Shown here piece after piece: positions 4,959 to 7,164 of a stretch of 7,164 nucleotides of DNA; position 1 is the first letter of the stretch, and every line of letters starts with the position of its first letter. The notes beneath the pieces are model-generated. The model had not been told where the DNA came from, made no database searches, and worked only from the letters and a program-made list of their open reading frames with translations. Origin of the DNA: Oscillospiraceae bacterium (GTDB lineage: Bacteria > Bacillota > Clostridia > Oscillospirales > Oscillospiraceae). The stretch covers positions 1,587 to 8,750 of the forward strand of contig JAJBVW010000154.1 of the NCBI GenBank assembly GCA_020866945.1, given 5' to 3'. The position numbers and the translations under genes are program-made.

Positions 4959-6462
4959 CTATCTGGCCGCCGGGTTCCCGGCGGTATTCGATGCGCTGTA
5001 AAATCTCCTTTAAAAGGGTGTTGCGCTCTTGGTTCGTCATGGCGTCGTAGCTGTCCAGCAGGGCCTCCGTGTGGGGAATAAGCTCTGCCTGGGATTTACT
5101 GCCGGCCCGCAGCCGTTCCAGCATTTCCTCGGCTTCAGCCAGCGCTGTCCGCTCTTGGGCGATCTCCCCGTCCAGCTTTTCCCTCCGCTGTTGGAAAATC
5201 TCAGGAGTATAGACTTCCTGCTCCACCAGGCGGCAGGCGTTTTCCATCTGCGCATCCAGTCGTTCAAGCTCCCGCTGCGCCTGAGAGCGCCGGGTCTCCC
5301 AGTCCTCAATATCCCGGGAGAAATCCGAAAGATCCACCCTGACCCTGTAGCCCTCCAGCCAGGCGCGCAGCGCGTCGATGACCGCCCGCTCCACCAAATC
5401 ATAATCCGCGCTGACGGTGGGGCACGCCCCGCCGCCCTCACAGCGCAGCCGCGCTCTTCTCCCGCGAGCACGGGAAGCGGTAGTGCGCCCCATACGGCGG
5501 CCACAGACGCCGCAGTACAGTAATCCCGCGAAAGCATTTTGCAGGCCCAGGCTCTCCCTCACGCGGGGCGTGGGCTTCTTTTCCTGGCGCAGGGCCTGAA
5601 CAGCATAAAAATCTGCCTCCGACACCAACGCCGGATGCAGCCCCTCATAGATGTGATAGTCCTCCATATCCTTCTTCTGGCGGATACGGCGCACAACCGC
5701 GCCATTTTCCAGGCTCTTAACCTGCTGCCGCCAGCCCCGGCGTATCTTACCCATGTAAACGGGGTTTGACAGAATATTGCGGACAGTGGAGCTGTCCCAC
5801 GGCCCGCCGTGCCGGGTGGAAACCTTTCGGGCATTTAAGGCATTGGCAATGCTTTTCGTCCCCGTGTGGTTTAGAAACATCTGAAAAATCAGCCTCACAT
5901 TTTCGGCCTCGTCCGGCGCGGGCTTCAGGGTATAGCCCTTTTCCCCGGGCAGCTTTTCCCGGCTATAGCCATAGGGCGGTATGCTGCCGGTGTACTTCCC
6001 CTCGGCGGCGGAGCTGTCCCGCCCGCGTATCAGACGGCGGTTGATGGTCTTGTATTCCCGCCGGGACATGAACAGGCCGAACTCAAAATATTCCTCGTCA
6101 AATTCGTTGGATGGGTCATAGGTCTTTTGAGGCGTGATTATCTTGGTACCGGAAAACTGAAACACCTGGCTGATATACGCCTGATCCGCCCCGTTGCCGC
6201 GGGCGAGCCGTTCCAAATCCACCACCAGAACGCCGGCGTAAAGCCCGGCGCTGACCTCCTCTAGCAGCTTCTGTATCTCCGGCCTGGCGGCAATGGACTC
6301 GCCGGAGACTACCTCATAATAGGTTCTGGCAATGTGATACTCCCGCTCCCTAGCGATTTTTTCCAGGATGGCGTCGTGCCGCTTCAGCGTCTCCTCGATG
6401 CTCAGCTCCGCGTAATCCCGGTCAAAGCGGGATTTTCGGAGATACTTCGCATACTGCTCCAT
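4924..6462 (-). CDS. Large serine site-specific recombinase
   Basis: A 512-residue serine integrase/transposon recombinase, length normal for the large serine family. The N-terminal resolvase domain (about 3-150) has the nucleophile Ser11 in YLRKSR, then VVSGES, the RPEIQKLL segment around Arg60, DLERLARG (82-89) and the MSRREYKTINRRL helix start. The recombinase domain (about 160-300) carries PPYGY, the KSIANALN helix and TVRNILSNPVYMG. A zinc ribbon follows (Cys317, Cys320, Cys341, Cys347), then a long charged coiled coil (about 383-455), which in this family controls integration versus excision. All expected catalytic residues that I can place are present, so the enzyme looks intact. The start ATG at 6462 comes six bases after AAAGGAG. 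It has its own promoter (6486-6515). No relaxase, transposase or phage genes are seen beside it. Confidence 0.95.
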   Translation of the reverse strand: MEQYAKYLRKSRFDRDYAELSIEETLKRHDAILEKIAREREYHIARTYYEVVSGESIAARPEIQKLLEEVSAGLYAGVLVVDLERLARGNGADQAYISQVFQFSGTKIITPQKTYDPSNEFDEEYFEFGLFMSRREYKTINRRLIRGRDSSAAEGKYTGSIPPYGYSREKLPGEKGYTLKPAPDEAENVRLIFQMFLNHTGTKSIANALNARKVSTRHGGPWDSSTVRNILSNPVYMGKIRRGWRQQVKSLENGAVVRRIRQKKDMEDYHIYEGLHPALVSEADFYAVQALRQEKKPTPRVRESLGLQNAFAGLLYCGVCGRRMGRTTASRARGRRARLRCEGGGACPTVSADYDLVERAVIDALRAWLEGYRVRVDLSDFSRDIEDWETRRSQAQRELERLDAQMENACRLVEQEVYTPEIFQQRREKLDGEIAQERTALAEAEEMLERLRAGSKSQAELIPHTEALLDSYDAMTNQERNTLLKEILQRIEYRREPGGQIEIDLYPRLPKR

Positions 6463-6485
6463 AGGTTTCTCCTTTCCACGCCTCC

Positions 6486-6515
6486 ATTATATAAAACGCC
6501 CCGGCCCATCTGCAA
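6486..6515 (-). promoter_or_regulatory. Recombinase promoter, nested in the upstream terminator
   Basis: A perfect TATAAT (6491-6486) with an 18-bp spacer to TTGCAG (6515-6510), which matches three of six -35 bases. The -35 lies in the loop of the terminator hairpin and the -10 follows directly in its T-rich tail. The expected transcript would start about 6479 and have a short leader of some 15 bases holding the ribosome binding site. Confidence 0.5.
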
Positions 6516-6524
6516 GGGCCGGGG
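6499..6524 (-). terminator. Intrinsic terminator between the small ORF and the recombinase
   Basis: On the minus strand CCCCGGCCC (6524-6516) pairs with GGGCCGGGG (6507-6499) around an eight-base loop, followed by CGTTTTATAT. The stem is nine GC pairs. The T-run is only on the minus-strand side, so it ends transcripts coming from the 54-codon ORF or from spoVT. Confidence 0.7.
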
Positions 6525-6549
6525 CCTGCCAAATACTGGCTGGATTGGT

Positions 6550-6714
6550 TCATGGCTCCTGTATAACGCTTTGCCGCTCTGCCAGATACCGGCGCTTATG
6601 GGTCTCCCCCACCAGCCGTTCCAGGCACAGCAGCCGCTCCTCCGGCGATCCGCCGCACAGGTCGTCATGCACTCTGACCGTAGCGGCGGCGCTTTTCAAC
6701 TCCAGCGCGACCAT
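6550..6714 (-). CDS. Hypothetical 54-residue protein upstream of the recombinase
   Basis: The ATG at 6714-6712 follows GGAGGTG (6728-6722) with a seven-base spacer, and the frame ends with TGA at 6552-6550. The product is short, charged and probably helical, with VRVHDDLCGGSPEERLL in the middle and a basic stretch THKRRYL. I do not recognise a named family. The V-x-V-x-D-D pattern followed by S-P-E-E recalls small proteins that I associate with recombinase modules of Clostridia elements, but I cannot verify this. An ATG at 6732 and a frame open to 6864 exist but lack good ribosome binding sites. A possible -10, TATTAT (6762-6757), lies 43 bases upstream, with no convincing -35. A terminator separates it from the recombinase, so the two are not simply one operon. 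Confidence 0.55.
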   Translation of the reverse strand: MVALELKSAAATVRVHDDLCGGSPEERLLCLERLVGETHKRRYLAERQSVIQEP

Positions 6715-6921
6715 ACGCTCCCACCTCCCCATCCGTTTGCCCGCATGGCTCTCCCTATAATATTTGACCGCTTCACGCCGTTTTATGCACCCCGGGCGAC
6801 GGAGCTTTTTCCGCCAGTCTGCATGGATTTTTCCCGCAACACATGAAGCGTTCCGAAAAATCACCTGGACTCGCGAAAAAAACTCTCGCCGCCGGTCATA
6901 TCTCTATTTTTCAAACAGGCT

Positions 6922-7164
6922 TTAGCTTTCCATTTGCTTGCCCAGAAATCCGGCCACGGTACCGGCCAGCTTGACCTCCACATCCCCGGCCCGGGCGCCG
7001 TCCGCCCGTTCCAGAAACACCACACATCCCAGCACATCCCCCTCGGACAAAATGGGCGCAGCCACCGCCGCCGCTGGGGAGCTTTCCTGGTCGGTCACCG
7101 GCACCCGCCGGCCTCCCGGTTCGCCCAGGAAGGTCTGACGGCCCTCCATGACCGCCTCCAGCGC
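6922..7164 (-). CDS. spoVT: Stage V sporulation protein T, C-terminal part (5' end beyond the window)
   Basis: The last 80 residues of a sporulation transcription factor that acts in the forespore under SigG control; Bacillus SpoVT is about 178 residues. What is visible is the end of the GAF-like sensory domain. AAPILSEGDVLGCVVFLE aligns by eye with GPIVANGDPIGAVVIFS of the Bacillus protein, and AGFLGKQMES with AGFLARQMEQ at the C-terminus. The N-terminal SpoVT/AbrB DNA-binding domain would lie past base 7164. The stop is TAA at 6924-6922. Downstream there is a T-run near 6885-6879 but no clear hairpin. It marks the host as an endospore former and appears to be the chromosomal gene flanking the recombinase module. 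Confidence 0.92.
   Translation of the reverse strand, partial: ALEAVMEGRQTFLGEPGGRRVPVTDQESSPAAAVAAPILSEGDVLGCVVFLERADGARAGDVEVKLAGTVAGFLGKQMES

Noticed and set aside
4761..5081. 106-codon plus-strand ORF
   Set aside because: It runs antisense into the recombinase end, has no ribosome binding site and no recognisable domain.
6402..6668. 88-codon minus-strand ORF overlapping the recombinase start
   Set aside because: It is out of frame with both the recombinase and the 54-codon ORF, crosses the terminator and promoter, and looks like translated noise.
6870..6890. Terminator after spoVT at the T-run
   Set aside because: The flanking GC-rich bases are closer to direct repeats (CGAGAG, CGAGTC) than to a pairable stem; I could not form a convincing hairpin.
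1..7164. CRISPR array, tRNA or rRNA genes, plasmid or phage origin
   Set aside because: No regularly spaced repeats beyond the three 12-bp operator repeats, no tRNA-like cloverleaf or rRNA sequence recognised, and no replication genes.

Overview
The window looks like chromosome of a GC-rich, spore-forming Firmicute, probably a gut Clostridia/Oscillospiraceae-type bacterium. The reasons are the 3' end of a SpoVT gene, strong AGGAGG-type ribosome binding sites, a four-cysteine 66-residue L31 protein, a BcrA/LanF-type ABC ATPase and a long zinc-ribbon serine recombinase. Coding DNA is visibly GC-rich (42 of 60 bases in the line at 3841). One island at 4381-4740 is only about 36% GC (128 of 360 by hand count). 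The genus is inference. All clear genes are on the minus strand except rpmE.

Layout. (a) 1-1833, minus: an MBL-fold hydrolase gene is coupled by a TGATG overlap to an OmpR-type response regulator. An 82-base gap follows, holding three 12-bp-spaced TCTTTAC repeats and an extended -10. Next is a BcrA/LanF-like ABC ATPase whose frame is broken by an amber codon after 102 residues, at a place where the family reading frame clearly continues. No histidine kinase lies between regulator and transporter. (b) 1834-2041: back-to-back promoters for the MBL operon and for rpmE, plus a leader hairpin before rpmE. (c) 2042-2242, plus: rpmE. It converges on a long flavin/Fe-S oxidoreductase gene (2399-4360, minus), and a strong bidirectional terminator lies between them. 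The oxidoreductase resembles 2,4-dienoyl-CoA reductase/BaiCD-type old yellow enzymes, but Trp stands where the proton-donor Tyr is expected and the iron-sulfur cysteines are oddly spaced.

(d) 4361-4923: an AT-rich, mostly gene-poor stretch with a 36-codon ORF behind a very good Shine-Dalgarno sequence, a long imperfect hairpin, and the tail of an otherwise missing gene. (e) 4924-6714, minus: an apparently intact large serine recombinase and, upstream, a 54-residue small protein. A terminator and the recombinase promoter are nested between them. This looks like the integration module of a mobile element or its remnant. (f) 6922-7164: the C-terminal 80 residues of SpoVT.

I do not see a convincing new multi-gene system. 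The most useful leads are the kinase-less regulator/ABC locus with its repeat operator and amber codon, the atypical active site of the oxidoreductase, and the scar-like region at the end of the recombinase gene.
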